DNA of 64,000 bases, taken from positions 62,001 to 126,000 of the forward strand of contig JAJUIB010000006.1 of the NCBI GenBank assembly GCA_029265615.1, given 5' to 3'. The notes under the pieces are model-generated. The model worked only from the letters and a program-made list of their open reading frames with translations, made no database searches and was not told the origin of the DNA. Source of the DNA: Spirochaetota bacterium (lineage in GTDB: Bacteria; Spirochaetota; Spirochaetia; Treponematales; Rectinemataceae). The translations under genes were made by a program, and so were the position numbers. This document shows positions 10,870 through 18,931 of the stretch, piece after piece. Position 1 is the stretch's first letter. Each line of letters starts with the position of its first letter.

Positions 10870-11715
10870 TCAGGAAAGGCCAAGATGCTCGCGCGCAAAA
10901 CGCTCGAGAACGGGTCTAAGCGCGGGGTCGCTTGCCGCACTCCTCAGCACCGCATCGAGATAGCCTGCAAGCTCGCCCGTGTCGAGCCTGTGGCCTTCGA
11001 CGCGTTTATATGCCACCTTGCGCGCCGCGATGAGGCGGTCGAGCGCGTAGGTGTGAAAATATTCGCCCTTCTCGTGGAGGGCCCAGCCTTCGGCAAGAAG
11101 CTCGAAGAACTCGGGCGTATAGAGATACCGCCCTATCGAAACCTCGTGCGAGGGCTCCATGCCGCGAGCTGGCTTCTCGACAAAACCGCGCACGCCCTCG
11201 CCATCAGGCTCTGGATCGACGACGCCGTAGCGCGAAACGTCGCCCGGTTCGAGGATGGTCGCCATCACCGACTTGCCCGTGCGCTCGTACACCTCGACAA
11301 GCTGGCGCGCGAGGGGCTTTTCGCCCACATGGAGGTCATCTGGGTAGGCGACGACGCAAGGCGCCCCCCCCACGAACGAGCGCACCTGGAGAAGCGCGTG
11401 CCCCGTGCCGCGCATCTCGCGCTGGCGGATGAACACCACATCGGCCTAGGGCGGCGCGATAAGGGAAAGACGGTCGGTCTTTCCCTCGCGGCGGAAAACC
11501 TCCTCAAGTTCGACCTCTCGGTCGAAATAGTCCTCGAGGCACTTCTTGCGCCGCGAACTGATGATCGCGATCTCGGTGATACCCGAAGCGACAAACTCGT
11601 CCACGATGTACGCAATCGAGGGACGTGTCCCGACCGGAAGCATCTCCTTCGGGACGGTCTTGGTGACGGGAAGAAAACGGGTGCCGTAGCCGGCAGCGAC
11701 GATGACGCCTTTCAT
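10870..11715 (-). pseudogene. galU: UTP-glucose-1-phosphate uridylyltransferase, interrupted by an in-frame TAG
   Basis: Homologous to GalU/GtaB, which makes UDP-glucose. The N-terminal part (89 codons) has the nucleotide-binding signature AAGYGTRFLPVTKTVPKEMLP; reading then hits TAG at 11446-11448. The next codons continue in the same frame with ADVVFIRQREMRGTGHA, exactly the block that follows in intact GalU, and run 192 codons to the natural stop. No base is lost or gained, so one substitution (for example CAG to TAG) explains it. The downstream half has only GTG codons (11439) and no Shine-Dalgarno to restart. TAG is a normal stop elsewhere here (tpx, DUF2259, DUF362 genes). It may be a real nonsense mutation, an assembly error or a strain variant. 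Confidence 0.88.
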
Positions 11716-11832
11716 GGTCGCGATGCTAGCTTGAAGGCGGTAGGCCGCGCAAGGGCGCCCTCCGCAGCTTTGCAGCCGCGCGGCAAAATCAATTACACGC
11801 AATTTGGGCCACAAAAAAGCCCCTCTCCTCCA

Positions 11833-11862
11833 TTGACGTCGCAAGCGGAGGCCAGCTAGGCT
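11833..11862 (+). promoter_or_regulatory. Probable sigma-70 promoter of the MFS gene
   Basis: TTGACG (11833-11838), an 18-base spacer and TAGGCT (11857-11862) lie in the 285-base gap between galU and the transporter. Downstream, GCGCGCCGC (11897-11905) and GCGGCGCGC (11922-11930) can form a hairpin in the leader. Nothing else is recognised in this gap. Confidence 0.4.
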
Positions 11863-12000
11863 CTCGTTCGTGCCCGCTTTCGCTTTTAAGGGGCATGCGC
11901 GCCGCTTTAGGGCGCGCTCGCGCGGCGCGCGTCCTATTTCTTGGGGCCGCCGACTCGCCACCGGACGTCCGCCTTAAGCGGACAGGAAAACAACTTCGCC

Positions 12001-13332
12001 ATGTCTACATCACACATGTCGCGCCTTCGGGCCAGAGTCTCCGCCATGTTCGCGCTGTACCGTGGACTCCCCGCACCGGTCTACGTCCTCTTTCTCGCCA
12101 CGGTTATCAATAGCGTCGGCATGTTCGTCTTCCCCTTCCTCACCCTGTTCCTTACCGAACGCCTCGGCTGGTTGCCTGCGCGGGCGGGCAACTTCATGTT
12201 TCTTGCCTCGCTCGCCTACATCCCCGGCACGCTCATCGGAGGCCGTTTCGCCGATCGCTTCGGGAGAAAAAGCGTCATGCTCGTCGCGCAGGCGCTCGCG
12301 GGGCTCGCATTTTTGCCCTGCGGCTTCCTCGGCGACTCGGAGCTCGTGCCCTGGCTCATCCTGGCAAGCCTCTTTTTCGACGGCGTGACCGATCCCGCGC
12401 GCACCGCGATGCAGATGGACCTCACCCGTCCAGACAACCGCCAGGCGGCTTTTAGCCTCCTCTACCTCGGCCACAACCTCGGCTTCGCCTTCGGGCCCAT
12501 CATCGCAGGCTTTCTCTTTTATGTCGCGCCCAACTGGCTGTTCTGGGGCAACGGGATAGCCATCCTCGTCGCCCTCGGCCTTGTCGCGCGCCTTGTTCCG
12601 GAAACCAAGCCCAGCCATGAGGCAATCGAGGCGACCAAGGGCTCGGGCAGCACAGAAGAGGCGCATGAGGGAGGGCTCATCTCGGCGCTGTTTTCGCGCC
12701 CGTGGCTCCTCGCCTATACGCTCCTTACGACCTTTTACGGCTTTGTCTACGCCCAGCACCGTTTCGCCCTGCCCATGCAGACCTCAGCGAGTTTTGGCAA
12801 AGAGGCGGGTGCCCGCATCTTCGGACTTCTCATGACGCTCAACGCGGTGATGGTCGTCATCCTCGCGACCCCGGTCGTGGCGCTCACGAAGCGCTGGAAA
12901 CCGATCACCAACGTGGCCGCTGCGGGATTTCTGTTCGCAGGAGGATTCGCGCTCGTGGGCCTCGCGCGCTCGCCCGCCCTCATCTACCTCTCCACGGCGG
13001 TCTGGACCCTCGGCGAGATCGTCAATGCGACAAGCGACGGCGCCTATGTGGCGAACCATACACCGATCAGTCACCGCGGCCGCTTCCAGTCGATCCTGCC
13101 AATCATCGGCGGTAGCGGTTTCGCGGTGAGCTCATCGATTGTCGGCGGCATCGTCGAACGGCGCGGGCTTGAGCCCGTGTGGCCGATGCTCGGCATCGTT
13201 GCCGCGGCGGCTGCCGCGGGCCTTGCCGTCCTGGGCGCGGCCGAATCGCGCGCTCAGCGTCTGCGCACGGGTAAAAGCCTAAGCGAACATTCTGTGGCGC
13301 CGGACAGCGGCCGCGCCTCGACAAACTCGTAG
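12001..13332 (+). CDS. MFS transporter
   Basis: About 443 aa with 11-12 predicted TM helices. The loop between TM2 and TM3 reads GGRFADRFGRKSVM, the MFS motif A. The family resembles the drug/sugar efflux MFS type; substrate unknown. The start is uncertain: ATG 12001 is used, with ATG 12016 as an alternative, and neither has a strong ribosome site (AGGA at 13 bases). The last 79 bases overlap the 3' end of the convergent GH5 gene, so the polar tail after the last TM (RTGKSLSEHS...) is encoded inside that gene. Confidence 0.82.
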   Translation: MSTSHMSRLRARVSAMFALYRGLPAPVYVLFLATVINSVGMFVFPFLTLFLTERLGWLPARAGNFMFLASLAYIPGTLIGGRFADRFGRKSVMLVAQALAGLAFLPCGFLGDSELVPWLILASLFFDGVTDPARTAMQMDLTRPDNRQAAFSLLYLGHNLGFAFGPIIAGFLFYVAPNWLFWGNGIAILVALGLVARLVPETKPSHEAIEATKGSGSTEEAHEGGLISALFSRPWLLAYTLLTTFYGFVYAQHRFALPMQTSASFGKEAGARIFGLLMTLNAVMVVILATPVVALTKRWKPITNVAAAGFLFAGGFALVGLARSPALIYLSTAVWTLGEIVNATSDGAYVANHTPISHRGRFQSILPIIGGSGFAVSSSIVGGIVERRGLEPVWPMLGIVAAAAAAGLAVLGAAESRAQRLRTGKSLSEHSVAPDSGRASTNS

Positions 13333-15227
13333 CCAAACGCAGGCGCCGCTTCGCTCCGCAGACCGAGATCCTCGCGGAGTGCAGCCACACAGCCCTCGGC
13401 CTCAACCGCGAAGCCCTCGGGATAGTGTAGTCGCGGCACATAGACGACCGTCGGCGCATCGATTGTGCGATCGGGGTGCCAGCGGAGCGTGAACTCGCGC
13501 CGTGCGGCGACAAACCGCATCGCGCGTATCTCGCCTGCGGTCGCATACGCGTAGGGCCTTGCGAAGCCGCGCATCGCGCGGCCGCCAGCGTCCCGCGGAT
13601 CTCCGGTTTCGCTCCTCCCCGCCGCGGCCTCGTCGGCGCAGTAGATCGACAGATCCTCGCCGTTCCACTGGTCGCCGCGGTCGTGGGTGTTGTCAGCCGT
13701 GTAGTTCCAGATCGTCGAGTCAAGGAGATTCTCGTCGATCGCGTCGTAGTAGGCGGCAAGAGCCTTCTCGTGGAGGCTGTAGTCGCCGGCCCTGGGGCCC
13801 TCGTAGGCGCGCCGCCCGTTGAGGTCGTAGGGCAGGCCGAACTCGCCAAGGAGCGTGGGACAGCCGCCCATGGCTTTGTACGACCAGGCGCGGAGTTCCG
13901 AAAGCGCCTCAGAGAAATAGCGCCTGACGCTTTTGCGGCCAAGGACCGGCCGCTCGCCGCGAGAGTCGTAGGCGACGAAGCCCCACCAGCGCTTCATCGC
14001 GAGGGTGAGGTCGTCGTACCAATGTGTCGCGTCGACAACGGGTCCCTCATCGCCGGGCCCCCACGAGGGCCGTTCGGCATTCGGAACGCCTTCCACAAAA
14101 ATCGCAAGCCGCCTTCCGCCCTCGGCTGCAGCGCGAATCGCCTTCGCATAGCGGACGATGAAGGGCTTAAGGAAGTCGGCCGAGAAATCGACCGTCCGCC
14201 CCCCCACACGGGCAAAGTGGTCCGGCCGCTTGAGCACCGGTTTCCCGGCGTCAAGATCCCAGACGCCCGCCCGGGCCCAGACGCAGTCGCGGTCTTCGGC
14301 CCAGGCGCATAGCCCCTCTTCGCCAAGACGCGTACGCCCGATCTTGCGTTGCCCGAGGCCCCGGATGCCATAGACATCGACCTCGACCGGAAATCCCGAG
14401 CCTGCGAGCATTGACTCCCAGGGTGTGGGCATGGGCCCCATTTTTGCAAAGCAACGTTCGAGCCGCGAAAGATCCCCAAGGCCGATGTATCCCGCCGAGG
14501 GCTCATTAAGGCTGTCGAAGCCGACTACCTGCGCGTAGCCCCCCACCCGCTCGGCGACCTTCGCCATCGCCGCAATGTACCGACCCTGAAGGAAGTCGGC
14601 GTAGCGCTCGCCCTCGCCGGGCAAACCCGCCTCAACACGGAGCCCCGGTGCGTAGGCATCGGCGCCGAAAAAAAGGCTCCACATCGTCTGACAGGCAAGG
14701 CGTGTGTAGTTCGTGAACCAGACCATGCGTGGATAGGCACGACCCATCTCCTGGTGGAGTATGGCCGCCCCCGTCGCCTGGAAGTTCTCGGGGCGGAAGC
14801 CGACCCCCTCGATCGTCCACGCAGGCGCCCCATCTCCGCCCGCCCAGCGTGACCAGACGTCCTGGTGCGGATCGATGAACAACGCAAGCCCATGCTCGCC
14901 CGCCTTGCGCACAACGGCTTCGAGGTAATCGAGATAGGACTCGTCGTACAGGCCCGGCCCCTCGTGCTCCACCGCCTCCCAGGTGACGAGAAAGCGGATG
15001 AACCGAAGCCCCCAGCGCGCAAGGCGGGCGAAATGCTCGTCCGCCTCCGCAAGGGGGAAGGGACGCCCGACGAAGGACATGCCGCACCGATCGTAAAAAT
15101 GCGCCTTTTCGAAGGTCGAACCGTCAGGCTTCGCGGGCACCTTGGTGCTTCCCCCCAGGTTCACCCCCCGCAGTATGAGTCTCCGACCCGCCTCATCCAC
15201 CCAGTGATCTCCGTCGACGGTCATCAT
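13254..15227 (-). CDS. Glycoside hydrolase family 5 protein (endoglycoceramidase / steryl-glucosidase-like)
   Basis: A 657-aa protein without an evident signal peptide. The GH5 barrel shows LRGVNLGG near the N-terminus, the acid/base in FDSLNEPSAGY (E242) and the nucleophile in PTLLGEFGLPYDLN (E462). The long barrel and a C-terminal beta domain of about 130 aa resemble the glucosylceramide/sterylglucoside-cleaving GH5_12 type, better known from fungi, more than cellulases. Intracellular lipid-glucoside cleavage is an inference. ATG at 15227 is preceded by GGAGG; promoter at 15254-15282. Confidence 0.75.
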   Translation of the reverse strand: MMTVDGDHWVDEAGRRLILRGVNLGGSTKVPAKPDGSTFEKAHFYDRCGMSFVGRPFPLAEADEHFARLARWGLRFIRFLVTWEAVEHEGPGLYDESYLDYLEAVVRKAGEHGLALFIDPHQDVWSRWAGGDGAPAWTIEGVGFRPENFQATGAAILHQEMGRAYPRMVWFTNYTRLACQTMWSLFFGADAYAPGLRVEAGLPGEGERYADFLQGRYIAAMAKVAERVGGYAQVVGFDSLNEPSAGYIGLGDLSRLERCFAKMGPMPTPWESMLAGSGFPVEVDVYGIRGLGQRKIGRTRLGEEGLCAWAEDRDCVWARAGVWDLDAGKPVLKRPDHFARVGGRTVDFSADFLKPFIVRYAKAIRAAAEGGRRLAIFVEGVPNAERPSWGPGDEGPVVDATHWYDDLTLAMKRWWGFVAYDSRGERPVLGRKSVRRYFSEALSELRAWSYKAMGGCPTLLGEFGLPYDLNGRRAYEGPRAGDYSLHEKALAAYYDAIDENLLDSTIWNYTADNTHDRGDQWNGEDLSIYCADEAAAGRSETGDPRDAGGRAMRGFARPYAYATAGEIRAMRFVAARREFTLRWHPDRTIDAPTVVYVPRLHYPEGFAVEAEGCVAALREDLGLRSEAAPAFGYEFVEARPLSGATECSLRLLPVRRR

Positions 15228-15253
15228 GCCTCCTCCCCCTCGGCTTTTGCAGG

Positions 15254-15282
15254 ATCATACCCCCTTCTCCTCGAGCGCGCAA
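15254..15282 (-). promoter_or_regulatory. Sigma-70 promoter of the GH5 gene
   Basis: On the minus strand TTGCGC (15277-15282), a 17-base spacer and TATGAT (15254-15259). The 12 bases AGAAGGGGGTAT around the -10 are identical in sequence and position to those in the ferredoxin-AOR promoter at 48178-48206. Confidence 0.6.
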
Positions 15283-15362
15283 CGCACTCGAGGCCGCGCG
15301 CATAGCCCCGCCACGCACGAGGCGACCGCGGATGGAAGCTGGCGCGACGGGCCCAGGCTTGG

Positions 15363-15368
15363 TATACT
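15363..15368 (+). promoter_or_regulatory. Probable -10 box of the ODP-MCP operon
   Basis: TATACT precedes the ODP start by about 20 bases, followed by GGAGG at 15381-15385. The -35 region is weak. Confidence 0.4.
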
Positions 15369-15389
15369 AAACCTACACACGGAGGCATG

Positions 15390-16166
15390 ATGATCGATTC
15401 CGGCGACATGAACGGCAAGGTGCTCTTCGACGACGGCGAGCACAAGTTCGTATGGCTCGGCACCGATGCCGACTACCGGCGCGGCGTCGTGCAGACAATG
15501 CAGTACCTCATCATCGACAAGGGGCGGGGCTGGCTCCTCGATCCGGGCGGGGTGCACCTCTTTTCCCGCGTTGTCGCAAGCGCAAGCCGACTTGTGCCGC
15601 TTGACCGCATCGAAGGCATCTTTTTCTCGCATCAGGATCCTGACGTCTCCTCGGGCATCGCGCTCTGGCTCGGGGTGACGCCCGCAAAAATCTACATCTC
15701 AGAACTCTGGACGAGGTTCCTCCCCCACTTCGGCATCGTCGACGCATCCCGTGTGGTGCCAATCGAATCGCTCGGCAAAGGCGTTTCGCTCGGCTCGGGC
15801 GCCCGGCTCGCCTTCGTCCCCACACACTTCATGCACTCGCCCGGCGCCTTCTCGCTGTTTGACGAGCGCTCGCGCATCCTCTTTTCGGGCGACGTAGGCG
15901 CCGCCATATTCCCCGAGGGGGAGGAGCGGCTCTTCATCGACGACTTTGAACTGGCACGCCCCCATCTTGAAGGCTTCCATCGCCGCATCATCGCCTCGAA
16001 CGCGGTTGCGCGCCGCTGGTCGGAGAGTGTGAGCCGCCTTTCCCCTGCGATGATCGCGCCTCAGCACGGCGGAGTCTTCCGTGACAAGGCGGTGCGCGAT
16101 TTTCTTTCCTGGCTCGGCGGCCTTCGCTGCGGTGTCGATCTTCTCGACGAGCTCTACAAAGCCTAA
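15390..16166 (+). CDS. Oxygen-binding di-iron protein (ODP), metallo-beta-lactamase fold
   Basis: A 258-aa protein of the FprA-like metallo-beta-lactamase fold without a flavodoxin domain. The di-iron ligand set is visible: H81-x-D83-P-D85 in SHQDPDVSS, H146 in PTHFMHSPG, D168 in SGDVGAA and H226 in PQHGG. This is the layout of Treponema denticola ODP, which binds iron and oxygen and signals to chemotaxis through a neighbouring receptor. The next gene, 12 bases on, is a soluble chemoreceptor, which supports the same role here. Start: ATG 15390 rather than 15387 for spacing from GGAGG. Confidence 0.85.
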   Translation: MIDSGDMNGKVLFDDGEHKFVWLGTDADYRRGVVQTMQYLIIDKGRGWLLDPGGVHLFSRVVASASRLVPLDRIEGIFFSHQDPDVSSGIALWLGVTPAKIYISELWTRFLPHFGIVDASRVVPIESLGKGVSLGSGARLAFVPTHFMHSPGAFSLFDERSRILFSGDVGAAIFPEGEERLFIDDFELARPHLEGFHRRIIASNAVARRWSESVSRLSPAMIAPQHGGVFRDKAVRDFLSWLGGLRCGVDLLDELYKA

Positions 16167-16178
16167 GGGGGCAAGATC

Positions 16179-17051
16179 GTGACCGATACCGAAAGCGGCT
16201 TCGGGCCGATCCCGGAGGCCAACTACCGCGGCGCCATCGATAGACTCGCCGCGGGCTACAACAAGGGCGTCGTTCTCGCCGCGGTGACCAATCGCTCCCT
16301 CTCCATCCTCGACGCCGCCGTGGGCGAGGCGGAGGGCGCGCTTTCCTCCATCGTCGCGGCCTTCGAGGAGATCCGCGCGACGAGCCAGAGCACCGCGGAA
16401 AACGCATCGCGCATCGACGCGATGATGAACGAACTCCTTGCCAAAAACTCACGCACCGACGCGGACGTCGCCTCGCGGGTCAAGGAAATCGAAGAGGCCG
16501 CCGCGGACGCGCGGCGCATCGCCGCGCTCTTTGGCGAACTTCGCGAAAAAACGCGGAGCATCGAGGAAGTGACCGGCTCGATCCGCGACGTCTCCGACCG
16601 CACCAACATTCTCGCGATCAACGCCTCCATCGAGGCGGCGCGCGCGGGCGCCGTGGGCAAGGGCTTCCGCATTATCGCGAACGAGGTGCGGGCACTTTCA
16701 GGGCGCACCGGCGAATTCGCAAAGCAGATCGAGGAAACCACCGGTGAATTCCGTGCCTCCGTCGCGGCGATCGACGAGCGCATGAAGGGCTTTCTCGAGC
16801 TCCTCGAGCGCTTCAAGGCCTCGTTCTCCGAGGTGCTCGCGAATTTCCAAGAGAGCGCGGCGAGCGTGGAGCGCACAGGTAGCGCCCTTGCCGAGATATC
16901 GGGTGCCATCCGCGAGGAAAATCTGGCCCTCAACGAAGGGCTTAACTCCCTTGAACGGATATCGGGCAACATGAAGGACACGCACGCCGTCTTCGACGCC
17001 CTCACAAAGAGCCACGCCTTCCTCGACGACCTTCTCGAAAAGCGATCGTGA
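16179..17051 (+). CDS. Soluble methyl-accepting chemotaxis protein, ODP partner
   Basis: A 290-aa protein with no signal peptide or TM helix and almost nothing but the coiled-coil signalling domain. The hairpin tip reads SDRTNILAINASIEAARAG, followed by GKGFRIIANEVRALSGRT. There is no sensor domain, so input must come from a partner, most likely the adjacent ODP. The GTG start lies 12 bases after ODP with an AAGGGGG ribosome site. Its TGA stop overlaps the next gene (GTGA), implying translational coupling to the dehydrogenase. Confidence 0.88.
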   Translation: MTDTESGFGPIPEANYRGAIDRLAAGYNKGVVLAAVTNRSLSILDAAVGEAEGALSSIVAAFEEIRATSQSTAENASRIDAMMNELLAKNSRTDADVASRVKEIEEAAADARRIAALFGELREKTRSIEEVTGSIRDVSDRTNILAINASIEAARAGAVGKGFRIIANEVRALSGRTGEFAKQIEETTGEFRASVAAIDERMKGFLELLERFKASFSEVLANFQESAASVERTGSALAEISGAIREENLALNEGLNSLERISGNMKDTHAVFDALTKSHAFLDDLLEKRS

Positions 17052-18076
17052 CCGCCCTGCCTTTCCACGGCGACTCAGGCGGCGCCCGCCCGAACGGCGT
17101 CCTCGCCGTCATCACCGACGACCGTTTTGGTGATGCAGGTAGCGTCGAAAGGCCGATACTCGAGGCGGCCGGCGTCCGCCTCGAGGTGGCGCGATGCACG
17201 AACTCGGTCGAGGTCGCCGCGGCCTGCCGCGTGGCCGACGCCGTCCTTACGAACCTTGCCCCCCTCGATGCCGCCGCGATCGGGGCGATGGAGCGCTGCG
17301 TCGTCATCGCGCGCTATGGCGTTGGGCTCGACTCCGTCGATTGTGCTCAGGCGGCGGCGCGCGGCATCGCGGTGCGCAACGTGCCGGGCTACTGCGACGC
17401 GGAGGTCGCCGAACACTCACTCGGCCTCATCCTCGCCCTCGCCCGCCGCATACCCGAACGCGACGCCGCGATACGCGTAGGCCGCTGGGACGTAAGCGCG
17501 CCGAACAGGCGTGTCGCGGGCTCGACGCTGGGCATTCTCGGCTTTGGCGGCACCGGCAGAGCCCTCGCACGCGCGGCGCTCGGCCTCGGCCTTCGCGCCC
17601 TCATCGTGTACAGCCCCCACCTCACGCGCGAGCGCCTCGATGCGGGCGTCGGCGGACCATGGGCGGCGGCGGCTCGGGGCGCGGGGCTCGAACTCGAGGC
17701 GGTTTCTTTCGAGGAGCTCCTTTGCCGCGCAGACTGGCTCTCGCTCCACGCGCCGCTCACGGCTACGACACGGGGCATGATCGACGAAGCCGCCCTTGCA
17801 CGCATGAAACCCGGGGCCTGCCTCATAAACACGGCGCGCGGCGGCCTCGTCGACGAAGCTGCGCTTGCGGCGGCGCTCGCCTCAGGCAGGCTCGGCGGCG
17901 CGGGACTCGATGTCTTCGCCGAGGAACCACTACAGGCGGATAGTCCATTACGCAGGCTCCCCAACGTCGTCTTCTCGGACCACGCCGCCTACGCCTCCAC
18001 CGAGTCCATTGCGGAACTGAGACGGCGGACCGCGGAAAACGCGCTCGAGGAACTAAAAAAAGCGGGGAGGGTGTAA
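17048..18076 (+). CDS. D-2-hydroxyacid dehydrogenase (CtBP/phosphoglycerate-dehydrogenase-like)
   Basis: A 342-aa NAD(P)-dependent dehydrogenase. The Rossmann motif GFGGTGRALARAALG is near residue 160, and the catalytic Arg, Glu and His are in NTARGG, FAEEPL and SDHAAYAS. The sequence fits the C-terminal-binding-protein-like branch; substrate unknown. GTG start overlaps the MCP stop, making it the third gene of the ODP operon. Such an enzyme is not a known part of the ODP chemotaxis module, so a redox or metabolic link is only inferred. Confidence 0.85.
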   Translation: MTALPFHGDSGGARPNGVLAVITDDRFGDAGSVERPILEAAGVRLEVARCTNSVEVAAACRVADAVLTNLAPLDAAAIGAMERCVVIARYGVGLDSVDCAQAAARGIAVRNVPGYCDAEVAEHSLGLILALARRIPERDAAIRVGRWDVSAPNRRVAGSTLGILGFGGTGRALARAALGLGLRALIVYSPHLTRERLDAGVGGPWAAAARGAGLELEAVSFEELLCRADWLSLHAPLTATTRGMIDEAALARMKPGACLINTARGGLVDEAALAAALASGRLGGAGLDVFAEEPLQADSPLRRLPNVVFSDHAAYASTESIAELRRRTAENALEELKKAGRV

Positions 18077-18083
18077 GAAGGGG

Positions 18084-18102
18084 GCGCCGCACCTAGCGGC
18101 GC
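18084..18102. terminator. Short hairpin between convergent genes
   Basis: GCGCCGC and GCGGCGC pair across a 5-base loop between the dehydrogenase stop and the stop of the CBM48-type gene, overlapping the latter. No T-tract; weak terminator candidate. Confidence 0.35.
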
Positions 18103-18830
18103 GCGGTACTCGTATCCGCCTCGCCGACGCGCAGGACCGAGACGACACGGCCTTCGGCGTTTGTCGCGCGCTCAACGTTGAGCGGATCCGCGAGATACTC
18201 GCCGCGGACGACGAAGGCGTAGCGGTGCACCCCGGGGGGAAGCGGCAAAGCGAGTTCGTAGACCCCCGGCGCCGTCTCGCAAAGCTCATGGAGAAACGGG
18301 TCCCAGTTGTTAAAGTCGCCCGCCACCGTGACAATTTCGCCCGGACGCCCCTTCCACAAAAAGCGCGCCGTGCGCCCTGCGGCGTCGAGATGGGAATAGA
18401 GGCCGAGCCGTTCATCCGACACATAGGGCACCTCGACGAGCGACAGTGCAAGGCCCGTTTCGCGCCCCGTCGCGCGGCGGGGGTTCACAGGGTCGGGAAC
18501 CCATGCGCCATCGATGATGAGGCGGTACGCAAGGAGGGCGCGCTGTTTAAGCGGAAGGGGGAGCGCGAGCACAAAAACCCCTTCCTTGTTGCGCTCGAAT
18601 GCGTGAATTTTCGCAAAGCCTTCGAACTCGAACGCCGCGCCGACAAAGCGGTAGCCGCCTTTCGCGGAAAAGATGAGGTAGTCACCCCAGACAAAGGGAG
18701 GTTCCGCCTCAGTCTTACCCGCAAGGATGAGGTGAAGCGGTAGCGACTCGATCTCGAACGCGCCAAGCGCCCTTGGCATGGCGAGGAGTAGCGTCGCCAT
18801 CAGTATGGAACAGATATGCCAGCGCTTCAT
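18093..18830 (-). CDS. Secreted protein with two AMPK-type glycogen-binding (CBM48/E-set) domains
   Basis: A 245-aa protein with a signal peptide (about 1-23). The second half carries RFLWKGRPGEIVTVAGDFNNWD followed by LPPGVHRYAFVVRGEYLADP, the typical AMPK-beta/CBM48 pattern. The first half repeats a looser version (FVGAAFEFEGF ... LLAYRLIIDGAWVPDP). No catalytic domain is present. Such proteins recur in treponemes; their ligand and role are unknown. Divergent from the large TPR gene. Confidence 0.75.
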   Translation of the reverse strand: MKRWHICSILMATLLLAMPRALGAFEIESLPLHLILAGKTEAEPPFVWGDYLIFSAKGGYRFVGAAFEFEGFAKIHAFERNKEGVFVLALPLPLKQRALLAYRLIIDGAWVPDPVNPRRATGRETGLALSLVEVPYVSDERLGLYSHLDAAGRTARFLWKGRPGEIVTVAGDFNNWDPFLHELCETAPGVYELALPLPPGVHRYAFVVRGEYLADPLNVERATNAEGRVVSVLRVGEADTSTARR

Positions 18831-18891
18831 AGTGTTTCTTCGCCGTTTGAATATCGGCCCTGCGCCATGTCCGCTTGAAGCAATTTCCTAT

Positions 18892-18907
18892 ACAAACACG
18901 CGTTTGT
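18892..18907. promoter_or_regulatory. Inverted repeat in the divergent CBM48 / TPR intergenic region
   Basis: ACAAAC-ACGC-GTTTGT sits mid-way in the 101-base divergent gap (18831-18931). Its position between two start codons suits a shared operator. TTAATATAAG at 18912-18921 could be a -10 for the TPR gene. Confidence 0.35.
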
Positions 18908-18931
18908 TCCGTTAATATAAGTCGGGTAGTT

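Noticed and set aside
11434-11448. TAG recoded as an amino acid in this organism
   Set aside because: Several intact genes here end in TAG (tpx, the MFS gene at 12001, DUF2259, DUF362), and no other conserved gene is interrupted by TAG.
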